From the NCBI GenBank assembly GCA_963847085.1, contig CAWJYO010000009.1, forward strand, positions 806,001-870,000: a stretch of 64,000 nt of DNA, written 5' to 3'. The position numbers and the translations under genes are program-made. The notes under the pieces are model-generated. The model was not told the DNA's origin and did no database searches. It was given only the letters and a program-made list of their open reading frames with translations. Position 1 is the first letter of the stretch, and every line of letters starts with the position of its first letter. This stretch comes from Ilyomonas sp963847085. Lineage in GTDB: Bacteria; Bacteroidota; Bacteroidia; Chitinophagales; Chitinophagaceae. This document shows, one piece after another, positions 46,911-57,032 of the stretch.

Positions 46911-48855
46911 TCACAATGAAAACCGTACACCGCCCTTTACTAACAGCGGAATCGAATTGTAGCCATACACATCGTAAAATCTGGTATTGAAAAGGTTTTG
47001 TGTTTGAACAAACAGTTTAGTAGAGGCTGCCAAATTGTATTCTGCATACAAGTTCCAGATGCAATACGGTTTGAGCAATATATCAGGTGTTTCATAGCCG
47101 CCTGCATCATAACGCTTGCTTATATATTTTGCCGACAACGAAATGTATAAAGGCTTTATGGGTTGTACCGCAACTGTTGCATTTAAGCTGTTATCAGGTC
47201 TTCTCAGTAAATAATTGTATGTGATGGTATCTTTATTGGTAAGCCTGTTTTGCGAAGTTTCACGCGGCGATAGCCAAGTGTAATTTGCACTAAAGTTCAA
47301 CCATGGCGCAGGTTTTAGCGTTGCTTCCAATTCAATGCCGCCAACTTTTTGTTTTACATAATTAAAATATTGAAACGAAACGTAGTTGTAATCAATACCA
47401 TTTTTTATATCGCGATAAAAGTAATCAGCCCTTGCAGCGAAGGTTTTGTTTTGAAAAGAAATGCCGCCTTCATAGTTGATAGATTGTTCTGCTTTTAAAG
47501 CCTTATTGCCACTGTATGCGTCAAATAATTGAAAAATGCTGGGTGCTTTATAACCAGAAGATGCGCTGCCGAAAACCCTGAAAAAATTATTGATTTGATA
47601 AGAAGGATTGAAAGTAAATGTGCCATTGGTGCCATAGATTGAATGATGATTAATTCTTCCTCCGGCTTCAACATTCAACCTGTCCTGTAATGCTTTAAAA
47701 ATGAAGGAAGCATAGGCAGATGTTTGATGAGCAGAACGGGCATAAACGGTATCATTGTAAGGACCAAAACCACTCACCGAATTGTACAATTGATGATATG
47801 ACGAATACCGATAATCAACACCGGCAATGAGTGTAATATGTTTGTTCAAAACAATATTGCTATATAGCTCTGCAAACTGGTTAAATCCTGCATACTGATT
47901 GTCTTCAAACCACGTACTTGTTTTGTATAGGCTATCATTCAGATAATGCCGCCTTGTTTCGTTGTATTGATAATTGCCAACAAGGCTAAATTTTGCTTTT
48001 TTAAAAGTAAAGCCTGCACCGGTTGTAAAGCTTTTGTTGTGGATAGAATCATCACCATCATCTGTAAAAGCGCCTGCGTCGATGCCTGCATTGTAATGGC
48101 TGTATAAAGCATAAGTTTTAAACAACAAAGCATCGGTTGCCTTGTATGAAACCTGTGCATTTACTACTTCGCCGCTATAACCATCGTTATCAAATTTTTT
48201 GGATGGATTGTGTGTTGTATCGGTTGCAGAAGAAAAGCCATCTGTATGTAAATTTGAGTAGCGTGCTGTATAACTCACTCTGCTTGCTTTTCCATACAAC
48301 TGCGCACTTCCGTTGATCGTTCCATAATTGCCACCACTCAATGTGGCAGTGCCATTCAATGGTTTGGTTACGTTTGTTTTTGCAGTAATAATATTGATAA
48401 CGCCAGCCACCGCATCGGAGCCGTACAAGGTAGATTGTGCGCCTCTGCAAATTTCAATGCGCTCTACTTCGGATAGCGAAAGCAAATTCAAATCAAATTC
48501 ATTGTTAATCATTGAAGGGTCATTCACCGGAATGCCATCCAACAAAATCAAGGTTCTTCCCGAAGCAGCACCGCGCATATAAACGGTTTGCACAGAACCT
48601 TGGTTATTCAATGCGCCATTCACTACAACGCCAGCTTGTTCGTTCAGCAATTGCGGCAACGTTTTTCCTGCATTTTTATCAATGGTTTCTTTGTTAATGA
48701 CGGTTATAATTTTTCCTGTAGTGTTTTGTTTTTGCTCGAATTTATTGGCTGTAACTACCACTTCGTTCAATTGGTTGTAAGAGGTGTCTTGGGCAAATAG
48801 AATGAGATTGAAAAAGAATGAAAAAAGAAAAAAGAAAGAGGCCTGATTTGCTCAT
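46911..48855 (-). CDS. btuB: TonB-dependent vitamin B12 receptor, start region frameshifted
   Basis: About 647 residues when joined. Outer-membrane barrel taking up cobalamins with TonB energy. TonB box-like NEVVVTANKF, plug domain (LPQLLNEQAGVVVNG, VYMRGAASGRTLILLDGIPVND, IEICRGAQSTLYGSDAVAGVINI) and beta-barrel ending KGGVRFSL with a terminal aromatic pattern. The continuous frame opens only at a TTG (48770). The signal peptide (FFFLFSFFFNLILFAQD) is coded just upstream in the same frame, but the ATG at 48855 is one base out of phase across T-runs (48805-48840). The cobalamin riboswitch upstream supports the substrate. Confidence 0.9.
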
Positions 48856-49025
48856 GGTTCATTTTGTTTTAATGATGAATAATGAGCTTTCGCAAAATAG
48901 CAGAAGATGGGAAAATGCACAATCCTGTTAGCAATTTCTCTCATGTTTCCATTGAGAAAAAGCTTTGCACAAGAAGGCACTTATATCTCCGGCTTTTCAT
49001 CCCGAAAGCAAAGAAACGATATTCA

Positions 49026-49195
49026 TTGGGCAGGTCTTCTGGCTTGCTGCATTTTTCAAACTGCCTTCCCGTCCGTTGTAGCGGACAGTGACAATGATGT
49101 GTTGAAAAATTTCCCAGATTCGAGCTGGGTACAGCTTACAGCTACGGGGATAGCGCCGGACTTTCACACGGACTTCCCTTTTAATTGAAGTAAAA
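49026..49195 (-). ncRNA. Cobalamin riboswitch upstream of btuB
   Basis: On the minus strand the conserved blocks appear in order: AAAAGGGAAGTCCGTGTGAA, AGTCCGGCGCTATCCCCGTA, GCTGTAAGC, the ATTGTCACTGTCC box, CGGGAAGGC and the 3' pairing segment GCAAGCCAGAAGACCTGCC. These match the B12 aptamer core including the T-loop and B12-box regions. It ends about 170 bases before the btuB start, leaving room for an expression platform. Confidence 0.92.
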
Positions 49196-49342
49196 CCAAT
49201 AACGGTTGCTTCAAACCAAATGAGGCGCAAAAGTGGGGTTCATTTGTATCACATCAAAATAAATTTTGGGTGCTAAAATAATTAGTATTAAAATTGCTAA
49301 ATATTTTAGCTATCCAATTTATCACCAATTAAAAACTATTTT

Positions 49343-49981
49343 ATGCAGATTCGTGAAGAGAAAACACGCAGTATTATCATTTCCAAAGTGCCGGCAGGCT
49401 ATTCTACAGCGGAATATTTGATGGTCTTAACTCCGCATCAGGACTTGTGGCAGGAGATCATGGACCTTAAGTTGCACTTTGCCGACAAATTCAGACATCC
49501 AATGGCTTCTTTAACAAAGCCGCATTTGACTTTGCTTAAGTTTTATCAAACCGAGATGTCTGAAAATCGCATCGTTAACAAGTTTGAAAGTATTTGTGCA
49601 AAACAACCTGCTATCAAAATCGAACTAAGGAACTTCGATACTTTTCCATCACACACCATCTTTATTAAAGTTACCAGCAAAGTACCCATTCTGAATCTGG
49701 TAAAAGGTTTGAAAGAAGCGCAACCCCTTTTAAGATATGACGCCAACTTTAAGCCGTTCTTCATTACCGAACCACATATTACTATAGCAAGGCAACTATT
49801 ACCGTGGCAGCATGAAAAAGCATGGTTGGAATACAGCCATGCTTCTTTTACCGGACGGTTTATTGCTTCTAAAATAACTTTGCTGAAACGAAGAGTTGGC
49901 AACAAAGCCTATCAAACTGTAAAAGAGTTTCCTTTTCGAAATGAGCCGCCCGATGCGGTACAAACATCCTTGTTTGGATGA
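49343..49981 (+). CDS. 2H phosphoesterase / 2'-5' RNA ligase family protein
   Basis: 212 residues. The two HxT motifs that define the fold are KPHLTLLKF (about residue 60) and EPHITIARQL (about 144). Members act on 2',3'-cyclic phosphates or related esters; the true substrate here is not known. Ends with TSLFG, 52 bases before the radical SAM gene. No clear -7 element was found. Confidence 0.85.
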   Translation: MQIREEKTRSIIISKVPAGYSTAEYLMVLTPHQDLWQEIMDLKLHFADKFRHPMASLTKPHLTLLKFYQTEMSENRIVNKFESICAKQPAIKIELRNFDTFPSHTIFIKVTSKVPILNLVKGLKEAQPLLRYDANFKPFFITEPHITIARQLLPWQHEKAWLEYSHASFTGRFIASKITLLKRRVGNKAYQTVKEFPFRNEPPDAVQTSLFG

Positions 49982-50033
49982 GTTTAATTTCTCACCATTC
50001 ATTACTCACCATTCACCAACAAACCAACAACCA

Positions 50034-51116
50034 ATGACCAACGAAGAAGGAACCAACGAGAACCATGATACGTATAAATGGGGCCGAGGCGCACAGTTTA
50101 ACACCAAAAACAAATTCATCATCAATGAACGAACGCAGGAGCATATAGAAGGCATTGATGACTGGATTGAGTCCAACATTCAAACACAGTTTATTGATGT
50201 GGAAGCAAAGACAATTGTAAACAAAGTAGAAAGTCCTGATGTGGCCATGATGTTTAGCATGAATCCTTACCAGGGATGCGAGCACGGTTGCATTTATTGT
50301 TACGCCCGCAACTCCTTTGAATATTGGGGTTACAGCGCCGGTGTTGATTTTGAAACGAAGATTTTGGTAAAGAAAAATGCACCGCAATTATTGCGTAAAT
50401 TTTTGATGAATCCAAAGTGGGACTGTGTGCCGATAAGCCTTTCGGGCAATACAGATTGTTATCAGCCGGCAGAGCGAAAGTTTCGCATCACCAGGCAATT
50501 GCTTGAAGTGTGTTTAGAGTTCAATCAGCCGGTGGGTATCATTACAAAAAATGCAGGCATTTTGCGTGATAAAGATGTGCTGGTGCAGATGGCTAAGAAA
50601 AATTTAGTGAGCGTTTTGGTTTCGATTACTTCATTTGATGATGAATTGCGGCGAGTGATGGAACCGCGCACTACAACCGGAAAACAACGATTGAGAGTGA
50701 TAAAAGAATTGAGCAGAGAAGGTGTTCAGATGGGTGTTATGTTAGGGCCGATGATACCCGGTTTAAACGACCACGAAATGCAACGGATTATGAAAGCGGC
50801 AAGCGAGAATGGCGCTACATTTTCGGCTTATACATTTATTCGGTTGAATGGAGCCATCCAGTTTTTATTTCATGATTGGTTGTATAAAAATTTTCCGGCC
50901 CGGGCCGATAAAGTTTGGCATTTAATTCAGAATGGGCATGATGGCAAAGTGAATGACAGCCGATGGGGTTTGCGAATGCGTGGCGAAGGTCCAATCAGTG
51001 ATTTGGTAAGGCAACAATTTGTAAAATATAACAAGCTGTATCATCTGAATGATGAGCGCTGGGGGTTGGATTGCTCGCAGTTTAGAAGGCCGGGTGAGCA
51101 GGGAAGATTGTTTTGA
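50034..51116 (+). CDS. PA0069 family radical SAM protein
   Basis: 360 residues from MTNEEGTNENHDTYKWGRG at 50034; the 31-codon upstream extension is repeat-like (TCACCATTCATTACTCACC). COG1533, spore photoproduct lyase-like. The 4Fe-4S cysteines are in MNPYQGCEHGCIYCYARN (CxxxCxxC). Other blocks are PISLSGNTDCYQPAER, VGIITKNAGILRD, MGVMLGPMIPGLNDHE and DSRWGLRMRGEG. Reaction unknown; the protein probably binds nucleic acid or protein substrates like its namesake. Confidence 0.9.
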   Translation: MTNEEGTNENHDTYKWGRGAQFNTKNKFIINERTQEHIEGIDDWIESNIQTQFIDVEAKTIVNKVESPDVAMMFSMNPYQGCEHGCIYCYARNSFEYWGYSAGVDFETKILVKKNAPQLLRKFLMNPKWDCVPISLSGNTDCYQPAERKFRITRQLLEVCLEFNQPVGIITKNAGILRDKDVLVQMAKKNLVSVLVSITSFDDELRRVMEPRTTTGKQRLRVIKELSREGVQMGVMLGPMIPGLNDHEMQRIMKAASENGATFSAYTFIRLNGAIQFLFHDWLYKNFPARADKVWHLIQNGHDGKVNDSRWGLRMRGEGPISDLVRQQFVKYNKLYHLNDERWGLDCSQFRRPGEQGRLF

Positions 51117-51145
51117 AGGGGAATGATTGATTACAGCGAAAAAAG

Positions 51146-51241
51146 AAGAAGCCTGAGGTTACACGGGAAATACTACTCTGCGAAAGCTCCTTTACTCTTG
51201 TTCAGTGGTGTAAACCTCATCTTATTCATTTGTGAAATGAA
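51146..51241 (+). other. Hairpin-rich leader between the radical SAM and DUF1543 genes
   Basis: GAGGTTACAC (near 51156) can pair with GTGTAAACCTC (near 51208), and TTCATTTGTGAAATGAA (51225-51241) is a perfect short hairpin. It ends 54 bases before the DUF1543 ATG. Could be a structured 5' UTR or small RNA; no U-run follows, so it is not an obvious terminator. Confidence 0.35.
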
Positions 51242-51295
51242 CCAATGCTCAGCAACATTTATTCTTTTACTTTTGCCCACTTCAAAAACAAACAA

Positions 51296-51859
51296 ATGCC
51301 AAAGCTGTTTATGCTGATTTTAGGCGCCACACCAAAAGGCAGGCACATTGAGCAACACGATATTTTTTTCGGTATTGCCGATGAAATTAAAGCGTTAATT
51401 CCCGACATCATTGATGCGTGGAAAGAAGCAGATGGAAACATTCACATTGATGCCTGGCGTGAAGTAACGTTTGTTGATGGTTATGCGATAAAAATATGGG
51501 CAAAAACAAATGTTGAAGACAACCTTCATTCATCTCAAAGCAAATTGTTTTTCCTCAATTTGGGCGGTTATAAAAAGGGCGAGTTTGAAGAATATCATTA
51601 TAAAATGTTAGTTGCTGGCAATAACAAAGGGGAAGCCATTAAACAGGCAAAACAAACGGCTTTTTATAAACACACCGGTTTTGCCGGAGCCGAATCGCAC
51701 ATTGACGATAAGTATGGTGTTGATGTAGACGATGTGTATCAGATTGAAGACATTTTGCCCACTCATTTCAAGGAAAAATATACCATCGAAATCAATAAAA
51801 TTGAAGATGGTAAAGAAGATGAAGTGAACATTGGTTATTACAACTTGAATAAGCTATAA
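51296..51859 (+). CDS. DUF1543 domain protein
   Basis: 187 residues from MPKLFMLILGATPKGRHIEQHDIFFGI at 51296. DUF1543 occurs once or twice in small cytosolic proteins of unknown role. Here an N-terminal copy (to about residue 95, with LGGYKKGEFEEYHYKMLVA) is followed by a variable C-terminal part (HIDDKYGVDVDDVYQIEDIL). One exact copy of the dispersed 11-mer lies in frame at 51500-51510. Confidence 0.85.
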   Translation: MPKLFMLILGATPKGRHIEQHDIFFGIADEIKALIPDIIDAWKEADGNIHIDAWREVTFVDGYAIKIWAKTNVEDNLHSSQSKLFFLNLGGYKKGEFEEYHYKMLVAGNNKGEAIKQAKQTAFYKHTGFAGAESHIDDKYGVDVDDVYQIEDILPTHFKEKYTIEINKIEDGKEDEVNIGYYNLNKL

Positions 51860-51880
51860 GCTTCTCTGTTATTGCATCGT

Positions 51881-52153
51881 TTATTTCTCGATGATGTGCG
51901 TTTGCACGTCTTTTACACCCCGCATTTTCTTTACTCTTTCTACAACCTGGGCGGTGCAACCTGCGCCTTCACATTGTCCTGTTATGGTTGCTACGCCGCT
52001 GTCCACCGTTGCGTTCAAAGCAGCGCCGGCAAGGTCTTTTTTAAAACTGTTGTTGATATTTTGCTGAATCTCTGTATCGGTTGGTTGGTTATGGCAGGCA
52101 AATAACAAACTGCTGATGGATAAGATGACAAGCTGAAAATAAATACGTTTCAT
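51881..52153 (-). CDS. BON domain lipoprotein
   Basis: 90 residues from MKRIYFQLVILSISSLLFAC at 52153, a lipoprotein signal. The rest is one BON domain: PTDTEIQQNINNSFKK, ALNATVDSGVATITGQ, AQVVERVKKMRGVKDVQTHI. BON domains bind membranes or sugars in the periplasm and often occur in osmotic-shock proteins. The intergenic part 52154-52398 shows a motif variant near 52187 and otherwise nothing. Confidence 0.86.
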   Translation of the reverse strand: MKRIYFQLVILSISSLLFACHNQPTDTEIQQNINNSFKKDLAGAALNATVDSGVATITGQCEGAGCTAQVVERVKKMRGVKDVQTHIIEK

Positions 52154-52398
52154 AATTGTTGCGTTTGTGTTGAAGATGATAAAAATAAAAACAAAAACCT
52201 TATCCTCTTTTATTTGTTCTTCCTCATCAAAAAATAGACTTCCGTGTAATGGTTGTAAAAATAAATTTGCGTTTCCTTTCGCCTCGTTATTCATATCTGT
52301 TCATGGCATGAAAGAGCTTTCCTCGCTACAGCCCTTGAGCTTACGTAAGAACATCCAATAGAAATTACTAAGTTCGCTAACCAACAATTATTCTTTTT

Positions 52399-54302
52399 AT
52401 GAAGAAAGCTTTAATCATTGCCATTGCTTTACTGCCCCTGTTTGTTTTTGCCCAAAATAATATGACGCCTGAATTGCTGTGGAAGCTCGGAAGAGTAAAC
52501 GGAGTAGGCATTTCAAAAGACAAGCAGTACATCATTTATTCGGTTGCAACGCCCGACGTTACACAGAATAAAAGCATTACTAAAACATATCGCCTGCCGG
52601 TTAATGGAGGCACTGCAGAAGAAATCAGCAATGGCGATACCTTGGTTTTTAATCATCACATTTCGCCGGATGGCAAATGGAAAATTATGGACAGCGAAGT
52701 GAAAGTGATGAATGTGTATGGCTCTGATTTTTATCCTGAATTAACCAAGAGCAATGCACAGATTTACAACTCGCTTATGTACCGGCATTGGGATACCTGG
52801 GAAGATGGAAAATTCAGCCATATTTTCCTGCAAAAACAAAACGATACTGCAAAGAAAGACCTCATGCCCGGCGAGCCTTACGATTGTCCGCAGAAGCCAT
52901 TTGGCGGCGCTGAAGATTATATTTTTAATCCTGATGGAAAACATGTTTTGTATGTTACCAAAAAGAAAGCAGGAACGGCGTATGCCATTAGCACCAACAC
53001 CGATTTGTATGAATATAATATGGAAGATGGCACAACAAAAAATATAACCGAAGGCAGGATGGGTTATGATATGGCACCGGCTTACAACAAGCGCGGCGAG
53101 TTGGCGTGGCTAAGTATGAAGCGGGAAGGTTATGAAGCCGACAAACAAGATTTGGTGGTATGGAATGGAAAGATAACAATGAACCTCACAGCAAGCCGCG
53201 ATGATATTCATGTGGAAAGTTTTGCAGTGGGGTGATGACGACAAAACTTTGTTTTTTGTAGCACCAAAAGATGGTACGTTGCAGTTATTTTCAGTGAATG
53301 ATCCGGGCGTAACCAAAATGGCTGTTACGGTTAAGCAAATCACAAAAGGTGAATTTGATGTAAGCGGAATCGTTGGGCAAAAAGGAACTACGTTGTTTGT
53401 TACCAGAACCGATTTTAACCATGCGCCTGAAATTTATTCGGTTGATTTGAGTAATGGAAATATGCAACAGCTTACACATGTAAACGATGGTATGTACAGT
53501 AACGTTGCAAAGTGTTCATGGCAGAAGAAATATGTTACCACAACTGATAACAAGCAAATGCTGGTATGGGTTGTATTTCCGCCCAATTTTGATTCAACCA
53601 AAAAATATCCAACACTCTTGTATTGCCAGGGCGGCCCACAATCGGCACTAACACAGTTTTATTCTTTTCGCTGGAATTTTCAATTGATTGCATCGAATGG
53701 TTATGTAATTGTTGCGCCCGACAGAAGAGGAATGCCCGGCTTTGGAACCACAATGGAACGAACAGGTAAGCAAAGACTGGGGCGGGCAAGTGATCAACGA
53801 TTATTTAAGTGCCATTGATGCCGTTTCAAAAGAACGTTATGTTGATACTTCGCGGCGTGGTTGCGTAGGCGCGAGCTTTGGCGGCTTTAGTGTGTTTGCT
53901 TTGGAGGCAAAACACAATGGTCGTTTCAAAACATTCATTGCGCATGATGGCGTGTTCGATTTCAGAAGCATGTTTGGAACCACCGATGAGATGTGGTTTG
54001 AGAATTGGGAAAAAGGCGGAGCTTATTGGGATAAGGCCAATGCCGTGGCACAACGTTCCTTCAGCCAAAGCCCAAGCAATTTTGTTGACCAATGGAATAC
54101 GCCCCTTATGATTGTGCAGGGCGGACGAGATTATCGTGTGCCGATAGAGCAAGGCCAGCAGGCATTCCAGGCAGCGCAGCTAAAAGGCATCAAAAGCCGC
54201 TTTTTGTTTTTGCCCGAAGAAAACCATTGGGTTTTAAAAGCGCAGAATGCAATGGTTTGGCAACATGAATTTTTTAAATGGTTGGATGAAACGTTGAAGT
54301 AA
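52399..54302 (+). CDS. S9 family prolyl oligopeptidase (DPP IV/acylaminoacyl type), frameshifted
   Basis: About 634 residues when joined. Signal peptide MKKALIIAIALLPLFVFAQ, a beta-propeller region (ISPDGKWKIMDS, FNPDGKHVLYV), then the hydrolase domain. The catalytic triad is Ser in GASFGGFS, Asp in QGGRDYRVP and His in PEENHWVLK. Frame changes near 53,222 and 53,755 fall in conserved sequence (GFGTxWNEQVSKDWGG), so indels are likely errors. Secreted or periplasmic peptidase that trims short peptides. Confidence 0.88.
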
Positions 54303-54382
54303 AGAGTGTTTGTTCTGAGTAAATCATTTTGAATTCTACTGCAGATTAATTGATAATTAAATAACTATAAGCAAATTAAAAA

Positions 54383-54862
54383 ATGCATAAACTATTTTTT
54401 ATTTTCTTTTTTATAATTTCTTCCATAACTCTGTTTGGACAAAACAGTTTACAAGCTACAAAAGCGACAGAAAAATCATTTCCTACAAATCTTAGTTCGG
54501 AAAATATTAAGACTCTCAAAGAGTTTGAGGGGAAAATAGTAGCGTTTGATGGAACAATTGAAAAAATAGAGAATAGCAGAAATAATACACCATTTTATAA
54601 TCTAAAAATTAGTGACAATGCACATTTATGGACTATTTTTATGTTTAAAAATGAGACAAATAAAATAGGTGATACAATAAGAGTTGTGGGCTACTTAAAT
54701 CGCATAGAACCCAATGAAAATGAAAAGAAATTTTTAGATGGCGACTATATGGCAATTGCTTTCGGGCTTGTTGACTTCAAGAATTTAAATTTTCTATTTT
54801 TAAGTAGTGCGAGACGACAAAAGCAAGAGTGGATTGATGGTAAAATACCAAGCTCCAAATAA
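54383..54862 (+). CDS. Secreted protein of unknown function, AT-rich
   Basis: 159 residues with signal peptide MHKLFFIFFFIISSITLFGQ. The mature part (FEGKIVAFDGTIEKIENS, PFYNLKISDN, DTIRVVGYLN) suggests a small beta-barrel of OB-fold type, but no family is certain. Codon use and base composition are clearly more A/T-rich than the neighbours, so the gene may have come from elsewhere. Confidence 0.65.
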   Translation: MHKLFFIFFFIISSITLFGQNSLQATKATEKSFPTNLSSENIKTLKEFEGKIVAFDGTIEKIENSRNNTPFYNLKISDNAHLWTIFMFKNETNKIGDTIRVVGYLNRIEPNENEKKFLDGDYMAIAFGLVDFKNLNFLFLSSARRQKQEWIDGKIPSSK

Positions 54863-54920
54863 ATATGTCACTGACATTGACTTGCAGAATCTTTTAGGCT
54901 AAGTAAAAATGTCTAAAAAT

Positions 54921-54964
54921 AAAAGTATCGCCATCAAACAACTTTGATGGCGATACTTTTTTGG
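54921..54964. terminator. Terminator between the unknown secreted gene and the C45-like gene
   Basis: AAAAGTATCGCCATCAAA (54921-54938) and TTTGATGGCGATACTTTT form an almost perfect long stem with a small loop, flanked by A and T runs, so it works in both directions. Confidence 0.9.
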
Positions 54965-54984
54965 GCAAAACCAAAATGGGCTCA

Positions 54985-56424
54985 TTACCCTTTCTTTGCC
55001 TCAAACAACGTCCACGGATAAGCCTTCATATCGGTTAAGTATTTGCTCATCCAATTGTATTGTGGATGCGCTTTATAAAATGTTGAACCAATAAAATCTT
55101 CTCCGCAGGGATGACCTCTGTGAGCCCAGAACTGCATCTTCGAAGCCAAGTCTGTAGTGGTTACTTTTCCTTGTACGGCACCCATTGGATAATAAGCTGC
55201 CTCGCCCCACTCTTTACTGCCTTGCGCATCCTCATCAATGTGTCCGCAAATCACACAACGGTTGCTGGCTGTTTTGTTTTGCAAGGCATCATAATGGTCA
55301 GCTTCAATCTGCTTGCCTGTTTCCACGTCTATTTTGCCTTTCATATCAATGCAAACTAACTTCTCCATGCGAAGTTTTCTTGCGTTAGGCGATGATGTTT
55401 TATTGTTTACATCAAACGTGGTTTCTTCTTTTATCAGCTTTGGATCAGATGGAAAATTAGAGCCGATGATTGCCGTGTCTTTACTACGCCAAACCTGATA
55501 ATCTTTCAATCCCAATTCAAGCTTGGCTACTTCATTGGTTTTGGTATCACCAATCAGCCAATCGTTGGCATAGCCGCCGTTGTTGCCGGTAACAAATATT
55601 TTTACCACATCATCAATGCTGTTGGCGTACTGTGCAGCTTTTCGTGCACGCATAAATTCGGGAATGCCGGTGCTGTCGAACAAATTAAACTGCGTAATGG
55701 TAGTTTCAGTAATTAAAATACCGGCGTCTGTTTCTAAAAAGTCATCACCGCTATGAATAAAGCCGGGAACGCAATCCATTAAAATGTGATGACCTTTTTG
55801 GGGAACAATGTCGGCAATTTCATTCCAGTGCTGGCCAATAATGTAGCTTGCCCAGTTGTTGTGCCCCATCACAATTTTACCATCTTTTGTATAGCTGCCT
55901 GTAGCAATAAAAGCACTGCAATTGCCCGGTGCTTTGTTATCGCCACTATGCGCCAGTGCTGCGTTTTGCAGCGATGGAACATAATAATAACCCAACTCTT
56001 CCAACGCATTAAAAGCCGTAATATCAAGGCTATCGTAATGTTTGTTTTTGGCTTGCAAGCCAGCAGCAATGCCATTGATTTCATCTTTATATTCTCTGTC
56101 TAATTTGTTCCATAAAAAGCTTTGCGCAGCACGACGGTAAAAGTTCCAGTTTTTACCGGTTTCGTGTGCGAATGTGTAAGCCACCGCCTGAATGCTGGTG
56201 TCAATTTCATTTGCTGCCAGATAGCCATGCTGATAACCAATATCCGAAGGCGAACCTTCGAGGTGTAAATAAATCCAACCATTTTTATCTTCCCGCGACG
56301 CTTTAGAAAGCCGGTTTTGGGTTGAATCGGATACTGTGTTTTGTTGAGAAGATAAAGTGCCAGAAATGCAACTTGCAAAGCATATAAAAAGCAGCAAAAG
56401 AAAATTCAACAGCAATGTTTTCAT
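54985..56424 (-). CDS. C45-family / phospholipase B-like lipoprotein
   Basis: 479 residues. Lipoprotein signal with lipobox CFASC (Cys19). The Ntn-hydrolase core follows: the nucleophile is Cys169 in GNCSAFIATGSYTKDGKIVM, with GHNNWASY and the acyltransferase-like GITETTI and GNNGGYANDWLIGDTKTNEV blocks. Similar proteins are described as C45 autoproteolytic acyltransferases or phospholipase B-like (LAMA-like). Autocleavage before Cys169 is expected. Substrate unknown. Confidence 0.78.
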   Translation of the reverse strand: MKTLLLNFLLLLFICFASCISGTLSSQQNTVSDSTQNRLSKASREDKNGWIYLHLEGSPSDIGYQHGYLAANEIDTSIQAVAYTFAHETGKNWNFYRRAAQSFLWNKLDREYKDEINGIAAGLQAKNKHYDSLDITAFNALEELGYYYVPSLQNAALAHSGDNKAPGNCSAFIATGSYTKDGKIVMGHNNWASYIIGQHWNEIADIVPQKGHHILMDCVPGFIHSGDDFLETDAGILITETTITQFNLFDSTGIPEFMRARKAAQYANSIDDVVKIFVTGNNGGYANDWLIGDTKTNEVAKLELGLKDYQVWRSKDTAIIGSNFPSDPKLIKEETTFDVNNKTSSPNARKLRMEKLVCIDMKGKIDVETGKQIEADHYDALQNKTASNRCVICGHIDEDAQGSKEWGEAAYYPMGAVQGKVTTTDLASKMQFWAHRGHPCGEDFIGSTFYKAHPQYNWMSKYLTDMKAYPWTLFEAKKG

Positions 56425-56538
56425 AGAGGTGATTTATAGATTAAATATAAACCATTACATCAAAACAAATGAATTTTCAAATTCGTAAAGTTGCTGCAAG
56501 GTTATTGCTTGTTGTTTTTGCAATAAATATTTGCATTC

Positions 56539-56910
56539 ATGAAATCACTTGGTACGATTGGCCTCCTTTTTCTTTCCAACTCTTTTATGACGCTGGCATG
56601 GTATGGGCATTTGAAATTTTTTGGTAAAGACAGTTCCCATGCTTCCACGCCGGTTTTTGTTATCATTCTCATTAGCTGGGGCATTGCTTTTTTTGAATAT
56701 TGTTGCCAGGTTCCTGCCAATCGAATGGGCTCGATGGAAACCGGAGGACCGTTTTCGCTTGTTCAACTCAAAGTAATTCAGGAAGTAATAACACTGGTAG
56801 TGTTTGTTATTTTTTCAAAGCTGGTGTTCCATAATCTTCAGTTATCTGTTAACCATATTATTGGTTTTGCGTTGCTTGTGGTGGCAGTGTATTTTATTTT
56901 TAAAGGATAA
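56539..56910 (+). CDS. DMT family protein (DUF486)
   Basis: 123 residues, four membrane helices: SLGTIGLLFLSNSFMTLAWYGHLKF, FVIILISWGIAFFEYCCQVPANR, VITLVVFVIFSKLVF and VNHIIGFALLVVAVYFIF. The WGIAxFEYxxQVPANRxG motif is the DUF486 signature. Small putative transporter; the substrate is unknown. Confidence 0.9.
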   Translation: MKSLGTIGLLFLSNSFMTLAWYGHLKFFGKDSSHASTPVFVIILISWGIAFFEYCCQVPANRMGSMETGGPFSLVQLKVIQEVITLVVFVIFSKLVFHNLQLSVNHIIGFALLVVAVYFIFKG

Positions 56911-56984
56911 GAAATTATGATAAAAACAAAATCTGCATCGCAGTTATAACACTTTCTGTCGTTTACTCATTACATTATTTTGTT

Positions 56985-56992
56985 TACTTTTG
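56985..56992 (+). promoter_or_regulatory. -7 promoter element for the GT5-like gene
   Basis: TACTTTTG matches TAnnTTTG, 40 bases upstream of the ATG at 57033. Confidence 0.45.
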
Positions 56993-57032
56993 CCACCTTT
57001 TTATAATACAAAAGCAAAAGCGGAACAGCAGA

